Of a DNA stretch of 64,000 nucleotides, positions 17,083 through 27,134 are shown piece by piece. The translations under genes and the position numbers were made by a program. This stretch comes from Fructobacillus sp. CRL 2054 (GTDB taxonomy: Bacteria; Bacillota; Bacilli; Lactobacillales; Lactobacillaceae), in assembly GCF_028764065.1 (NCBI RefSeq), contig NZ_JACOFN010000007.1:18844-82843 (forward strand), given 5' to 3'. Each line of letters starts with the position of its first letter. The first letter of the stretch is position 1. The notes beneath the pieces are model-generated. The model made no database searches and had not been told where the DNA came from. It worked only from the letters and a program-made list of their open reading frames with translations.

Positions 17083-17934
17083 ATGAGTAAGGTAAAGATT
17101 GTAACTGATTCAGGTGCACGTTTTTCAGAATCAGAATTGAAGGAATTTGATATGCAAATCGTTCCTTTGTCAGTTGAGATTGATGGCACGATTTATCAAG
17201 ACGGTGTCAGCATCACTTCTGAAAAGTTCTTGGACTTGATGAAAGAAAGTAAGGAATTGCCTCATACCTCACAACCATCAATTGGTTCCTTTCAAGAAGC
17301 TTACGAGAAGGCAGCGGATGGTGATGAAGATGTTGAAATCCTTTCTTTGCACATTTCATCAGGGTTGTCTGGTACTGTGAACGCTGCTAGCCAAGCATCT
17401 GCACTTGTCCGTAACAAGGTGGTCGCCTTTGACACACGTTCAGCCGACCGTTCGGAAGCCTTTGTTGTTTTGGCAGCGGCACGTGTTGCTGCAGCTGGCG
17501 GAAGTATGGAAGAAGTGCTCGCGGCAGCTGAAAAGGCTCGTGATGAAACTTATATTTACTTGTCATTCCGTACACTAGACAACATGGTTGCTGGTGGTCG
17601 CCTTTCAAAGACACAGGGCTTGATTGGAAACTTGTTGAATATCAAGGTTGGGGCCTTTGTCGATAAGGAAGGAAAAGTCGATGTTGCGGTTAAGGGCCGT
17701 GGTATGAAGACTTTGAACAAATTTAACGACGATGTGATTGAAAAGATGAAGGGCTTCAAGACAATGAAGCACATTGGTGTGAGTCACGCCGGTATTCCTG
17801 AAGAAGCACAGGCTTTGGCTGACCGTTTGAATGAAATCTGGCCTGATATTGATATCTTGGTATCAACCACATCACCTTTGATTTCAACACACACTGGATT
17901 GGGCGCTTTGGCCATCTTGTTTGAAGCAGAGTAA
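17083..17934 (+). CDS. DegV family (FakB-type) fatty-acid-binding protein
   Basis: Cytosolic DegV-fold protein of 283 aa. In Gram-positives such proteins (FakB) present fatty acids to the kinase FakA. Motifs: IVTDSGAR at the N-terminus, HTSQPSIGSFQEAYE (about residues 60-75), SLHISSGLSGTVNAA with the lipid-head-group binding residues, and GGRLSKTQGLIGNLLNIKVGA. AGGAGG at 17072-17077 is spaced 5 nt from ATG 17083, so the GTG at 17080 is not preferred. No fakA gene is visible in the window. Confidence 0.9.
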   Translation: MSKVKIVTDSGARFSESELKEFDMQIVPLSVEIDGTIYQDGVSITSEKFLDLMKESKELPHTSQPSIGSFQEAYEKAADGDEDVEILSLHISSGLSGTVNAASQASALVRNKVVAFDTRSADRSEAFVVLAAARVAAAGGSMEEVLAAAEKARDETYIYLSFRTLDNMVAGGRLSKTQGLIGNLLNIKVGAFVDKEGKVDVAVKGRGMKTLNKFNDDVIEKMKGFKTMKHIGVSHAGIPEEAQALADRLNEIWPDIDILVSTTSPLISTHTGLGALAILFEAE

Positions 17935-17956
17935 AGAGTAGTAAAAGGGGTTTGTC

Positions 17957-18532
17957 ATGAAGAAGCACCGTTCCGTTTGGTTTTGGTTCTTTTGGTTATT
18001 AATAATTGCAATTTTGTCCTTTGGGGCCTATACGGCTTACTTAGCGATGATGCCTACCCGGACAAACTTTAGTACGACAACACCTAGTCAGAATACGAAG
18101 ATTGATTTGACTTTAAATCGCGACCAATTGAACGCCTTGGCTAAGACCTACTTAACCGATGATTCAAATGGTAAGTACCAGGTTAAGGTGAACTCTGATA
18201 ACGTGGTAGCGAACACAACGGTGACGATCTTTGGTCAGAAGTTGGATGCCCAATTAACCATGGACCCAAAGACAACGGATGATGGAAACATCATTCTGGC
18301 CGTTCAAAAAGTCGAACTCGGCCGTTTGGATTTGCCTGTTAACGTTGCGATGGGCTACATTAAGGCTATGTATTCAGGCCCTAAGGGTGTGTCAATTCAA
18401 CCGGATCAGCAGCAAATCGCCCTCGATTTGTCTAAGTTGACGAACAAGAACGGTTGGACAGTTCGCGCTGATCAATTTGATCTGAAAGAGAATCGTTTTG
18501 CCTTTACAGGAGTAATGCAGAATGCCCAGTAA
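17957..18532 (+). CDS. YpmS family protein (DUF2140)
   Basis: 191 aa with one membrane segment at about residues 10-32 and a long extracytoplasmic domain. The pattern (LNALAKTYL, VKVNSDNVV, GFDVPVNVAMGYI-like helix, then PKGVSIQPDQQQIALDL) agrees with the YpmS family of uncharacterised Firmicute envelope proteins. The ribosome site AAAGGGG is 8 nt before the start. Its 3' end overlaps yozE by 11 nt, indicating coupled translation. Function unknown. Confidence 0.8.
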   Translation: MKKHRSVWFWFFWLLIIAILSFGAYTAYLAMMPTRTNFSTTTPSQNTKIDLTLNRDQLNALAKTYLTDDSNGKYQVKVNSDNVVANTTVTIFGQKLDAQLTMDPKTTDDGNIILAVQKVELGRLDLPVNVAMGYIKAMYSGPKGVSIQPDQQQIALDLSKLTNKNGWTVRADQFDLKENRFAFTGVMQNAQ

Positions 18533-18749
18533 ATCGAGAAGCTTTTATGGTTGGCTAATGACGAACCGTAACCCCGTAGCAGCAGATGAGATTCAACAGT
18601 TTGCGAATAATGCCTTTTTAGATGCTTCCTTTCCTAAGCAGTCAATGGATTTTGATGAAATTTCCGAATACTTAGAAACGAGCACCTCATATTTAATGTC
18701 GATGACGATTTTTGATGAAGCTTGGGCCGAGTACCAGGCTTCTCGTTAG
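18522..18749 (+). CDS. YozE family (UPF0346) small protein
   Basis: 75 aa, all-helical, with SFYGWLMTNRNP at the start and a central FDEISEYLET segment, as in UPF0346/YozE proteins with a SAM-like fold. It begins inside the ypmS 3' end and ends 13 nt before rbgA. Function unknown, but conserved beside rbgA/ylqF in lactic acid bacteria. Confidence 0.85.
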   Translation: MPSKSRSFYGWLMTNRNPVAADEIQQFANNAFLDASFPKQSMDFDEISEYLETSTSYLMSMTIFDEAWAEYQASR

Positions 18750-18762
18750 TTAGGAGGAAGTG

Positions 18763-19608
18763 ATGGGACAAAATATTCAATGGTATCCTGGCCACATGGC
18801 CAAGGCCTTCCGTTTGATGCGCGAGAATTTATCACTAGTTGATATTGTTTTTGAGCTGGTTGATGCTCGTATTCCAATGTCATCACGGAATCCTGAAGTC
18901 GATAAGTTAATTGAAAAGAAGCCCCGTTTATTGGTGATGACCAAGGCGGATTTGGCTGACCCAAAGGAAACGGCGGCCTGGAAGGCGCACTTCGAAAAGC
19001 AGGGCTTGGCTGTTGCTGTCTTGGATACGCGTGGTCCAAAGACTGCCCAGTATATAACGAAGGCGGCAAAGGACGTTTTGGCTGATAAGCTGGAAGCGCA
19101 AGAAGCCAAGGGGATTAAGGACCGACCAATTCGCGTGATGTTGGCCGGTATTCCAAACGTCGGGAAGTCGACTTTGCTCAACCATTTAGTTCAAAAGAAC
19201 GTTGCCATTACAGCTAACAAACCCGGTGTGACCAAGAAAGTTGCCTGGTTAAAGACCTCAACTGGCTTGCAAATTTTGGATTCGCCCGGAGTTCTCTGGC
19301 CAAAGTTCGAAGACCAAAAGATTGGTCAGCGCCTGGCTTTGACTGGTGCCGTTAAGGACACCATCTTTGCGAAGGATGATGCGGCATTGAACTTGCTGGC
19401 ATTCTTCCGTGATTATAATCAAAAAGCCATTATTGACCGCTACCACTTGAACGATGATGCTTTTGATCTATCAGACGTTGATTTGCTCTTGGCTATTACT
19501 GCTAAGCTTGGCTTTAAGGATGACTACGAAAAGGCAGCCATCCGTATGCTAAACGACCTTCGTTCTGGCAAGTTGGGTCGATACACGTTGGACCGAGAAT
19601 ATGACTGA
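18763..19608 (+). CDS. rbgA: Ribosome biogenesis GTPase RbgA (YlqF)
   Basis: Circularly permuted GTPase needed for late assembly of the 50S subunit. The G4 motif TKAD (about residue 63) comes before G1 GIPNVGKST (about 128-136), and G3 reads DSPG instead of DTPG. The N-terminal WYPGHMAKA motif is diagnostic of the family. The protein has 281 aa from ATG 18763; AGGAGG at 18752-18757 favours it over the GTG at 18760. It overlaps rnhB by 8 nt. Confidence 0.95.
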   Translation: MGQNIQWYPGHMAKAFRLMRENLSLVDIVFELVDARIPMSSRNPEVDKLIEKKPRLLVMTKADLADPKETAAWKAHFEKQGLAVAVLDTRGPKTAQYITKAAKDVLADKLEAQEAKGIKDRPIRVMLAGIPNVGKSTLLNHLVQKNVAITANKPGVTKKVAWLKTSTGLQILDSPGVLWPKFEDQKIGQRLALTGAVKDTIFAKDDAALNLLAFFRDYNQKAIIDRYHLNDDAFDLSDVDLLLAITAKLGFKDDYEKAAIRMLNDLRSGKLGRYTLDREYD

Positions 19609-20365
19609 GACGATTGCGATAATTAAAGCGGCCTTAAAAGAGGCGGCCTTTGACGATGTCCGTTTAGCGGAATGGCGGACGGACGAACGGGCTGGTGTCA
19701 AAGCAGCCTTGAAGTCCTTTGACCGCCGGATTGAAAAGGAAGCGAAGCAGAAGGCGGACTTCATGACCCGTTTTGCTTTTGAATCCGAACTCTGGGAACA
19801 GGGCTATCAAGCTATTGCTGGTATTGATGAAGTAGGACGTGGGCCTTTAGCTGGTCCGGTTGTCGCGGCTTCCGTGATTCTACCAGCTGACTTTGACGCC
19901 TATGGCGTTATTGATTCCAAACAGTTGTCAGAAAAGGTTCGTGATGAATTGGTTCAGTACATTAAGGATGAAGCCATTGCTTATGGTATCGGCATCGTTC
20001 CGGCTGAACGAATAGATGAAATTAACATCTATGAAGCCAGTCGTGAGGCCATGAAGGAAGCTGTTTTGGGCATGAAGATGCCAGCAGATTACCTCTTAAT
20101 TGATGCGATGGTAGTTGATCTACCAGTTCCGCAAACGAAGTTGATTAAGGGCGATGCCCGGTCGAACTCGATTGGGGCGGCATCAATCCTGGCTAAGGTG
20201 ACCCGTGATGCCATTATGGTAGCCTATGATAAGGAATACCCGGGTTATGACTTTGCGCATAACGATGGCTATGGAACGAAGGCGCATTTGGAAGGATTAG
20301 CTAAGCTTGGTCCTTGTCCAATTCACCGTCGGTCCTTTGCACCCGTTAAAAAGTTACTTTCGTAA
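19601..20365 (+). CDS. rnhB: Ribonuclease HII
   Basis: Cuts RNA in RNA-DNA hybrids and removes misincorporated ribonucleotides. Residues 1-65 are the helical N-terminal extension found in Gram-positive RNase HII. The catalytic core starts at GIDEVGRGPLAGPVVAA (Asp-Glu), with the further acidic residues in LIDAMVVDLP and SILAKVTRDAIM. The gene ends its unit at a terminator. It is usually followed by dprA-topA in relatives, but here those lie about 10 kb upstream. Confidence 0.95.
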   Translation: MTETIAIIKAALKEAAFDDVRLAEWRTDERAGVKAALKSFDRRIEKEAKQKADFMTRFAFESELWEQGYQAIAGIDEVGRGPLAGPVVAASVILPADFDAYGVIDSKQLSEKVRDELVQYIKDEAIAYGIGIVPAERIDEINIYEASREAMKEAVLGMKMPADYLLIDAMVVDLPVPQTKLIKGDARSNSIGAASILAKVTRDAIMVAYDKEYPGYDFAHNDGYGTKAHLEGLAKLGPCPIHRRSFAPVKKLLS

Positions 20366-20367
20366 AT

Positions 20368-20390
20368 AAAACCGCTTAGGCGGTTTTTTA
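20368..20390 (+). terminator. Terminator of the cca-rnhB run
   Basis: Stem ACCGC/GCGGT extended by flanking A-T pairs, TTAG loop, T6 tail. Confidence 0.85.
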
Positions 20391-20409
20391 ATTTGTTTCT
20401 AATTTAGTC

Positions 20410-20438
20410 TTGTTGTAAAAGATACTGAACAGTATAAT
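20410..20438 (+). promoter_or_regulatory. Promoter of trmK-nif3-pepT
   Basis: TTGTTG (20410-20415), 17-bp spacer, TATAAT (20433-20438). Confidence 0.65.
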
Positions 20439-20478
20439 AAAGAAAAGTTCAGTCAAATGATTTTGAAGGAGAATCTTC

Positions 20479-21168
20479 ATGCCCCAAGTAAAATTGAGCC
20501 CCCGCTTAGAGGCGGTTGCGAATTTAGTGGATACAAAAGCCAAAGTCGCCGATATTGGCTCCGATCACGCCTACCTGGCTACCTACTTGGTTGAACAGGG
20601 GAAGGTTGCTGAAGCCATCGTTGGTGAAGTAGCAGTTGGACCGCTAGATAACGCCAAACATACGGTCGCAACACAGGGACTGGGTAAAAAAATTGACTGT
20701 CGCTTAGCTGATGGCTTGGCCGCTGTTTCCAAGGAAGATAGTGTTGAGACCGTTGTCATTGCCGGAATGGGTGGCTTGCTCATTAAGAAAATTCTGAATG
20801 ATCAAAAGGATTTAGGGCCGTTTCAACAGTTGGTCTTGCAGCCAAATACCGATCAGGACGCGGTGCGCGCCTGGTTAGTGGATAATGGTTACGCCATCGT
20901 CAAAGAGCAAATGGTCGAAGAGGGTGAGCACCGCTACGAAATCATTGTCGCCGAACCAGGTCAACAGACTTTGTCAGCTGATGACCTTACCTTCGGGCCT
21001 TTCTTACGTCAGGAACAGGGACCTGTTTTCCAGCAAAAATGGCAGCATGAACAAAGCCGCTTGCAGCTTGTTCTTGACCGCTTGAAGGAAGCGGGACAGG
21101 TAGACAATCCGAAATACCAAGAGGTATTGAAAAAGGTTGAAAAGATTCAGGAGGTGCTTTCAGCATGA
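20479..21168 (+). CDS. trmK: tRNA (adenine(22)-N1)-methyltransferase
   Basis: Methylates A22 in tRNAs with S-adenosylmethionine. It is a Rossmann-fold enzyme of 229 aa: LSPRLEAVANLV at the start, SAM motif VADIGSDHAYLATYL (about 25-40), VIAGMGG (about 95), LQPNTD and a C-terminal helical hairpin. It starts at ATG 20479 after AAGGAGA and overlaps the next gene by 4 nt, the standard trmK-nif3 pair of Firmicutes. Confidence 0.93.
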   Translation: MPQVKLSPRLEAVANLVDTKAKVADIGSDHAYLATYLVEQGKVAEAIVGEVAVGPLDNAKHTVATQGLGKKIDCRLADGLAAVSKEDSVETVVIAGMGGLLIKKILNDQKDLGPFQQLVLQPNTDQDAVRAWLVDNGYAIVKEQMVEEGEHRYEIIVAEPGQQTLSADDLTFGPFLRQEQGPVFQQKWQHEQSRLQLVLDRLKEAGQVDNPKYQEVLKKVEKIQEVLSA

Positions 21169-21956
21169 TTTTAGCTGCTGATTTAATTGAAAAAATCGAA
21201 GCTTTTGCACCAAAAGAGCTAGCCGAAAAGGGTGACCCGACCGGTTTGCAAATTGGCGACCCTAAACAGGAAACTCACCGTGTGATGACGACCTTGGATG
21301 TTCGTCCTGAAACAGTGGCAGAAGCTATTGAAAAGAAGGTGGACTTCATTTGGGCCCACCACGAACCACTTTTCTTCCCAGCGAAGAATTTGGACTTATC
21401 CAATCCACAAAATAAGATGTATGCCGATTTGATTAAGCACAACATTGTCGTCTATTCATCCCATACAAACTTGGATGCTGCCGAAGGTGGTTTGAACGAC
21501 TGGCTTTGCCAAGCCTTTGATATTCAAGATGCCCACCCATTGGTTGCCGAAGAAGGCAATGGCAAAACCGGACTTGGGCGTGTTGGTTCACTGCCAAAGC
21601 CGGTTAAGATGTCGGACTATGCGAAGCAGGTAAAAGCAGCCTGTGGTGTTGCGGCAGTTCGGTTGATTGCGAATGACCCGGACCAAGAAATTCAAAAAGT
21701 CGCCGTTCTTGGTGGCGACGGCGGTAAGTTCTGGTCGATGGCGCAAGCCGCTGGCGCCGACCTGTACATCACGGCGGACTTGTATTACCACGTCGGTCAC
21801 GATGTCTTAGCCGAAGACTTTGCCGTACTCGACCCAGACCACCACATGGAAGCCTTGGCTAAGGAGCCGATGGTCGGAAAAGTCCAGGAGTGGTTTGGTG
21901 CCGAGCTAGAATCATTTATTAGTGAAGTAAATACAGACCCATATTGTTATTTATAG
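21165..21956 (+). CDS. Nif3-like dinuclear metal centre protein
   Basis: Nif3/YqfO-type protein of 263 aa, the short form without the PII-like insert present in B. subtilis YqfO. Metal ligands are visible in [17 protein letters not shown] and the C-terminal DLYYHVGHD / DPDHHMEAL segments. Databases often call it GTP cyclohydrolase I type 2, but the cellular reaction is unsettled. Starts at the ATGA overlap with trmK; the downstream pepT begins 10 nt after its stop with an AGGAGG inside the gap. Confidence 0.9.
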   Translation: MILAADLIEKIEAFAPKELAEKGDPTGLQIGDPKQETHRVMTTLDVRPETVAEAIEKKVDFIWAHHEPLFFPAKNLDLSNPQNKMYADLIKHNIVVYSSHTNLDAAEGGLNDWLCQAFDIQDAHPLVAEEGNGKTGLGRVGSLPKPVKMSDYAKQVKAACGVAAVRLIANDPDQEIQKVAVLGGDGGKFWSMAQAAGADLYITADLYYHVGHDVLAEDFAVLDPDHHMEALAKEPMVGKVQEWFGAELESFISEVNTDPYCYL

Positions 21957-21966
21957 GAGGTTTATC

Positions 21967-23202
21967 ATGTCAACGAAATACCCAGAATTAATTAACCGCT
22001 TTTTGCGTTTTGTAAAAGTCAACACACGTTCAAATGAAGAGTCCGAAACAACGCCATCTGATCCAAAGGAAGTCGCTTTCTTGAAGGAACTTTCAGAGGA
22101 ACTCCGTTCACTTGGTTTGTCCGATGTTCAAACAATGCCTGATGGTTACGTTTTTGCGAAGATGCCTGCTAACATTGATAATGCTGATGTGCCAACGATT
22201 GGCTTTATTTCACACGTTGATACAGCCGACTTCAACTCTGAAAACATTCAACCACAGGAAGTTCACAACTATGATGGTCAATCCGTTATCAAGTTGGGGG
22301 ACTCTGGCTTCACTTTGGACCCAAAAGACTTTCCAAATTTGAAAAATTATAAGGGCCATGATTTGATTACGACCGATGGTCGTACTTTGCTTGGTGCCGA
22401 TGATAAGGCGGGGGTTGCTGAAATCTTTGCTTTGATTGACTACTTGAATGCACACCCTGAAGTCAAGCACGGCGCCTTGTCATTTGCCTTTGGACCTGAT
22501 GAAGAAATCGGGCGTGGTGCTAACAACTTTGAAGTGAAGGCATTTGGTGCGGACTTCGCCTACACCGTTGATGGTGGACCACTTGGTGAATTGGAATGGG
22601 AAACTTTCAACGCCGCTGGTGCAAAAATTTCAATTACGGGACGTAATGTTCACCCTGGAACGGCCAAGGATACGATGGTCAACGCCTTGCAGTTGGCCAT
22701 TGATTTGCACAACGCTTTGCCAGCAGATGAACGTCCAGAAAAGACGGAAGGCCGTGAAGGATTCTTCCACTTGTACGCTTTGAACGGAACACCAGACGAA
22801 GCATCAATGGGCTACATTATTCGTGACCACGATCGAGAAGCCTTTGAAGCGAAGAAGAACCTTCTGATTGTGGCAGCTGATGAATTGAATGCCCAATTCG
22901 AAAACCCACGAATCAAAGTGGACGTACAAGACCAGTACTACAACATGGGTGACGTTTTGAAGGACAAGCAGGAATCAGTTGTCTTAGCTGAATCTGCCAT
23001 GAAGGCCTTGAATATCGAACCAAAGATTGAAGCCGTTCGTGGTGGAACGGATGGTTCAAAGATTACCTTCCTTGGATTGCCAACACCAAACCTCTTTGCC
23101 GGTGGTGAGAACATGCACGGTCGCTTTGAATATGTATCAAAGCAGGTCATGGAACAGGCGACGGATGTCTTGCTTGAAATTGTTCAAGAAGCAGCCAAGT
23201 AA
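21967..23202 (+). CDS. pepT: Peptidase T (tripeptide aminopeptidase)
   Basis: Zinc aminopeptidase of the M20B family that releases N-terminal residues from tripeptides in the cytosol. It has 411 aa. Metal and catalytic residues: [42 protein letters not shown] and the late [17 protein letters not shown] with the final His in GENMHGRFE. It is the last gene in the unit before a strong hairpin. Confidence 0.96.
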   Translation: MSTKYPELINRFLRFVKVNTRSNEESETTPSDPKEVAFLKELSEELRSLGLSDVQTMPDGYVFAKMPANIDNADVPTIGFISHVDTADFNSENIQPQEVHNYDGQSVIKLGDSGFTLDPKDFPNLKNYKGHDLITTDGRTLLGADDKAGVAEIFALIDYLNAHPEVKHGALSFAFGPDEEIGRGANNFEVKAFGADFAYTVDGGPLGELEWETFNAAGAKISITGRNVHPGTAKDTMVNALQLAIDLHNALPADERPEKTEGREGFFHLYALNGTPDEASMGYIIRDHDREAFEAKKNLLIVAADELNAQFENPRIKVDVQDQYYNMGDVLKDKQESVVLAESAMKALNIEPKIEAVRGGTDGSKITFLGLPTPNLFAGGENMHGRFEYVSKQVMEQATDVLLEIVQEAAK

Positions 23203-23212
23203 ATAAGAATAG

Positions 23213-23255
23213 AAAAAGGACTTTTTGAAGCGAGATGCCTCAAAAAGTCCTTTTT
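23213..23255. terminator. Strong bidirectional terminator
   Basis: A 16-bp perfect stem (arms 23213-23228 and 23240-23255, beginning AAAAAGGACT) with an 11-nt loop separates pepT from the converging DUF2929 gene. Confidence 0.9.
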
Positions 23256-23269
23256 AAATCTTTTAAATT

Positions 23270-23452
23270 TTACTGAGCGGTCTGGCTGTCCTTTGAAAGG
23301 GCAGGGACAACGACAACAGCAAGTTCTCCGATAATAACAGTTACTAGTGCTGACATTGCAGGGTTAAAAGTGACACTCGTCATTTGACCAACGAGGTAGC
23401 CGAGGATTAATCCGAAGAATGCTGACCAGATTGCGGTAACGATATAGCGCAT
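23270..23452 (-). CDS. DUF2929 (YjzD-like) small membrane protein
   Basis: 60 aa with two hydrophobic segments: MRYIVTAIWSAFFGLILGYLV and, after a short polar turn, MSALVTVIIGELAVVVVPAL. This size and layout fit the DUF2929 family of unknown function. I place the start at ATG 23452, preceded by AAGGTGGTG; a longer frame to 23509 adds a non-family basic stretch. Confidence 0.7.
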   Translation of the reverse strand: MRYIVTAIWSAFFGLILGYLVGQMTSVTFNPAMSALVTVIIGELAVVVVPALSKDSQTAQ

Positions 23453-23646
23453 TTTTTCACCACCTTTTTTATTTAATGCCAATCTTACGCCTATTTTAGA
23501 ATTGGTCAAGCAACAGAAATGAATTTTCGTCTAGGAAAAGTCGGGTGACCGGTTCGGACAATAGGAAACTTCACGGTTTTTTAAAGATATGAGAACAAAT
23601 TTTCGGTATAATAAAAGCAAGATTTGACACGCTTTGGGAGGTTGCC

Positions 23647-26600
23647 ATGTACGCACCATTACAAGTGAAAAGTGCTTATTCACTCTTGCAGAGTCCAAGC
23701 AGCATCCAACAGATTGTGGATACAGCAAAGGCCCGCGGCTACCAAGCGGTCTCAATAGCGGAACAAAACGTGATGTACTCCTTCGTTGACTTTTACAAGG
23801 AAGCACAGGAAAAGAACTTAAAGCCGGTCTTCTCACTGCAATTGATGGTGAATGGCTTAGTGAACCTGGCAACGACTTTCCCAATTTTGCTGACGGCCTA
23901 CAACCAGCAGGGCTATCAGAACCTGATTGAGCTTTCTTCTAAGAAGATGACCTTAGAGGATGACGAGCCGATGACGCTTGCCATGTTAGCGGAGCATTTG
24001 GACGGACTGGCAGTCACTTTAACGCCTGAATCTGAGTTGGGTCAGTTGATTTCGATGAGTGATCCATCCACCAAGAACTACCTGGAGAACTTACTCAAGT
24101 TAACTGGGCAACCAGGTAGGCTTTACCTTGGAATTTCTCCTAGCCTGTCCTTTGTACAGCAAAAGTCGCTGACGGCCTATGCCAGTGAAAACAATCTTGC
24201 GTTGATTGCCTGGGACCGGGTTGACTACCTAAATCCAGAGGACACCTTTACGACTCAGGTTCTGCGTGCGGTGAACGCTGGAACGGTCTTAGAAAACCTA
24301 GGACCTCTTTCCCATGAAAAGGGTGCTTTCTACTTGAAGGAGCAGGCGGAACTCGCTCAATCTTACCAGCAAACCCTTGAATTGAAGAAGGCTTATGAAA
24401 ATAACGAAGCTCTGATTGACGCCGTTGATGTGTCGTTGACTTTTAAAAAGCCGGCATTACCCGTTTATCAGCAAGATACTGGCCTATCTTCAGCGGACTT
24501 CTTAAAGCAGTTAGCCCAGGCAGGCTTAAAACGCCGCTTAACTTTGGCTGGTGTTCAAAACGTGCAGCCCTATGTTGAACGTTTAGAGGGTGAATTGTCC
24601 GTTATTATCGACTTAGGCTTTGCTGATTATTTCTTAATTGTTTGGGATATCTTGAAATTTGCCCGTGACCATCAAGTGCAAACAGGGGCTGGTCGTGGCT
24701 CCGCTGCCGGCTCTTTGGTCGCTTACTGCCTAGGCATTACAAATGTTGATCCATTACAGGCTGGTTTGCTCTTTGAGCGTTTCTTGAATCCTGAACGTGC
24801 GCAGATGCCCGATATCGATATCGATTGGCCCGATGACCGACGGGATGAACTGCTGGCTTACTTGCATGACAAATATGGCCACGCCGACTTTGCCCAGATT
24901 ATTACCTTTGGTACGTTAGCGGCGAAGCAGGTTCTTCGCGATGTCGGCCGTGTCTTTGGCTTGGATGCTAAGGAACAAAAGAAGCTGACAGATACTATTC
25001 CAGCCGGGAAGAACGGCCGCAAGGTTAGTTTGGATGAAACCCTGGCTGACCCTAAGAATCGCTTAGAACCAGCTGTGTCAAAGCATGAGTTTGGGAAGCT
25101 ACTGCTTCAAACCGCGCGCAAAATGGAGAACTTGCCTCGTAATTATTCAACCCACGCGGCAGGAGTTGTTTTGTCTGACAGCCCACTAACGGAGACGCTA
25201 CCCGTTCAGCGTGGAAACGATGGTTATTTGATGACGCAACTTCCAAAGGGACCGGTTGAAGAACTGGGACTGTTGAAGATTGATGTCTTGGGTCTAACGA
25301 CCTTGAAGATTCTGGCAAAGGGGATTGATTTAGCTCGTCCGGTTCTGGGCGACGACTTTGACATCAAGAAAATTTCCTTTGAGGATAAAGACACCCTAGC
25401 GCTCTTTGCGGCTGGGCAAACCAACGGCGTTTTCCAGTTTGAATCAGCCGGTATGCAGCGGATGTTACGACGGTTAAAGATTGACCGCTTTGCTTTGATT
25501 ACAGCCTCGACGGCTTTGTACCGTCCAGGACCCAGTCAGCACATTGAAACCTTTATTAAGCGTCGATTGGGACAGGAGAAGGTGCCGGTAACGGACCCAG
25601 TTGTCGACCGAATTCTAGCTGAAACCTATGGCATCCTGGTTTATCAGGAACAGGTGATGCAGGTGGCGGAAGTTTACGCTGGCTTTACACTAGCTCAAGC
25701 GGACTATCTGCGCTCAGCCATGTCGAAGAAAAAAGTCCAGCAGATGAAGCAGGCAAAAGAGGCCTTTTTAAAAGGGGCTCTTGAAAAGGGTCATAGTCAA
25801 CAGGAAGCGGAGCAGCTCTTTGATTACATTGATCAATTTGCCAATTACGGTTTCAATAAGTCACACGCAGTGGCCTATTCAGAACTGTCGTTTTCCTTGG
25901 CCTACTTGAAGGCCCACGCACCTTTGGCCTTTTACACAGCTTTGTTGAATGCTCACCAAGGTGGGGCAGCGAAAGCACAGGGCTATTTGCAGGAAGCTAA
26001 GCGTCGCGGCGTCAAAGTCTTAGGACCCGACGTCAATCAATCAGAAGCCGATTGGTCAATTGAAGGCGGTGCCTTACGGATGGGACTCGGCAATATTTCA
26101 GGATTGCCAACGCCATTCATCCAAGATTTGCTGGCTATTCGTGAGCAGGTCGGTGAATTCAAGACCATTCAATCCTTTGTTTTGGCTTTGCCGGATAAGT
26201 GGCGGAAGCAAAAGGTTCTGTCCTTACTGACTTTTGCAGGGGCACTGGACCGATTTGGCTACAACCGTGCCGAATTGATTGAGAACATGGATGACTTGCT
26301 GACGGCGGCAGCCTTTGGTGAACAGGTGCTGAAAGAAACGAAGATGCGCCAGGTGCCAGACTTTGGGCTGGTCGAACGCTTGCAAAAGGAAAAGGAAGTG
26401 CTTGGCTTTAATTTGTCGGGTCATCCGACAGAAGCTTTCCAAGAAGTTTACGATGCTGGTAAAGTCAAAAGCATTGCGGAGCTGTCTGAAAACCAGCAGG
26501 TGTCGATTTATGGTTTGATTAAGCAAGTCAAAGTCATTAAGACCAAGAAGGGGGACCAGATGGCCTTCCTTTCGGTATCCGATATGACAGGCTCTGTCGA

Positions 26601-27039
26601 TGTTACTGTTTTTCCAAAGACCTATGAGCGACTGGCTGATCAATTAAAGATTGGCCGTGTCTTCCAGATTTCTGGTAAGACCGAAGTGCGACAGGGACTG
26701 TCCTTAATCGCAAACCGTTTGGTAGAAGTAAACTCAAACGACGGCAACGACCAAAGGCAGCAGGAACAGTTAACACAAGCAAAGGCTGATCAAGAGCCTT
26801 CAGAGGGAACTTGGTTCCTTCGTTTGACCGATGAAAAGTCCGAGGTTGAGCAGAAGGCGGCCATTTGGGAGCTGATGAAAAAACATCCCGGTCCGAACCT
26901 AGTGACCCTTTATTGGTCGGCTACGAAAAAAAGGCAAAATTTGCCAATCCAATTTGGATTAGCTGGTAAAAGTACTGTTATGGCGGCTTTGAAAGCGCTT
27001 TTGGGCGAAAAAAATGTCGTTTTTAAACAAAAAGCTTAG
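23647..27039 (+). CDS. dnaE: DNA polymerase III subunit alpha, DnaE type
   Basis: Replicative polymerase that extends primers before handing over to PolC in Firmicutes. 1130 aa. The PHP domain (1-200) is degenerate in its metal ligands (SIAEQNVMY instead of the usual HHD-type residues). The palm holds the catalytic Asps in PDIDIDWPDDRRDEL (about 380-395), with GAGRGSAAGSLVAYCLGIT before it. Helix-hairpin-helix and OB-fold (VSIYGLIKQVKV onward, about 950) domains follow. A TATAAT lies at 23607-23612 and a GGGAGG ribosome site 4 nt before the ATG. pyk follows, as in many lactobacilli. Confidence 0.95.
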   Translation: MYAPLQVKSAYSLLQSPSSIQQIVDTAKARGYQAVSIAEQNVMYSFVDFYKEAQEKNLKPVFSLQLMVNGLVNLATTFPILLTAYNQQGYQNLIELSSKKMTLEDDEPMTLAMLAEHLDGLAVTLTPESELGQLISMSDPSTKNYLENLLKLTGQPGRLYLGISPSLSFVQQKSLTAYASENNLALIAWDRVDYLNPEDTFTTQVLRAVNAGTVLENLGPLSHEKGAFYLKEQAELAQSYQQTLELKKAYENNEALIDAVDVSLTFKKPALPVYQQDTGLSSADFLKQLAQAGLKRRLTLAGVQNVQPYVERLEGELSVIIDLGFADYFLIVWDILKFARDHQVQTGAGRGSAAGSLVAYCLGITNVDPLQAGLLFERFLNPERAQMPDIDIDWPDDRRDELLAYLHDKYGHADFAQIITFGTLAAKQVLRDVGRVFGLDAKEQKKLTDTIPAGKNGRKVSLDETLADPKNRLEPAVSKHEFGKLLLQTARKMENLPRNYSTHAAGVVLSDSPLTETLPVQRGNDGYLMTQLPKGPVEELGLLKIDVLGLTTLKILAKGIDLARPVLGDDFDIKKISFEDKDTLALFAAGQTNGVFQFESAGMQRMLRRLKIDRFALITASTALYRPGPSQHIETFIKRRLGQEKVPVTDPVVDRILAETYGILVYQEQVMQVAEVYAGFTLAQADYLRSAMSKKKVQQMKQAKEAFLKGALEKGHSQQEAEQLFDYIDQFANYGFNKSHAVAYSELSFSLAYLKAHAPLAFYTALLNAHQGGAAKAQGYLQEAKRRGVKVLGPDVNQSEADWSIEGGALRMGLGNISGLPTPFIQDLLAIREQVGEFKTIQSFVLALPDKWRKQKVLSLLTFAGALDRFGYNRAELIENMDDLLTAAAFGEQVLKETKMRQVPDFGLVERLQKEKEVLGFNLSGHPTEAFQEVYDAGKVKSIAELSENQQVSIYGLIKQVKVIKTKKGDQMAFLSVSDMTGSVDVTVFPKTYERLADQLKIGRVFQISGKTEVRQGLSLIANRLVEVNSNDGNDQRQQEQLTQAKADQEPSEGTWFLRLTDEKSEVEQKAAIWELMKKHPGPNLVTLYWSATKKRQNLPIQFGLAGKSTVMAALKALLGEKNVVFKQKA

Positions 27040-27047
27040 ATTCTAGC

Positions 27048-27077
27048 TTGTGAATTTGCTGCCTTGTGTATTACAAT
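27048..27077 (+). promoter_or_regulatory. Promoter of pyk
   Basis: TTGTGA (27048-27053), 18-bp spacer, TACAAT (27072-27077). No clear terminator separates dnaE from it. Confidence 0.55.
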
Positions 27078-27134
27078 GTCTTTAGGAAGTTGTTTGAAGC
27101 AACTCACCAAGATATCAAAGGAGCAGATTTACCC

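Noticed and set aside
23530..23560. LexA box upstream of dnaE
   Set aside because: A GTTCG half-site is present at about 23551, but no CGAAC half-site lies at the required distance.
23531..23884. 117-aa minus-strand frame at the dnaE 5' end
   Set aside because: Covers the dnaE promoter and start, has no ribosome site and shows no family features.
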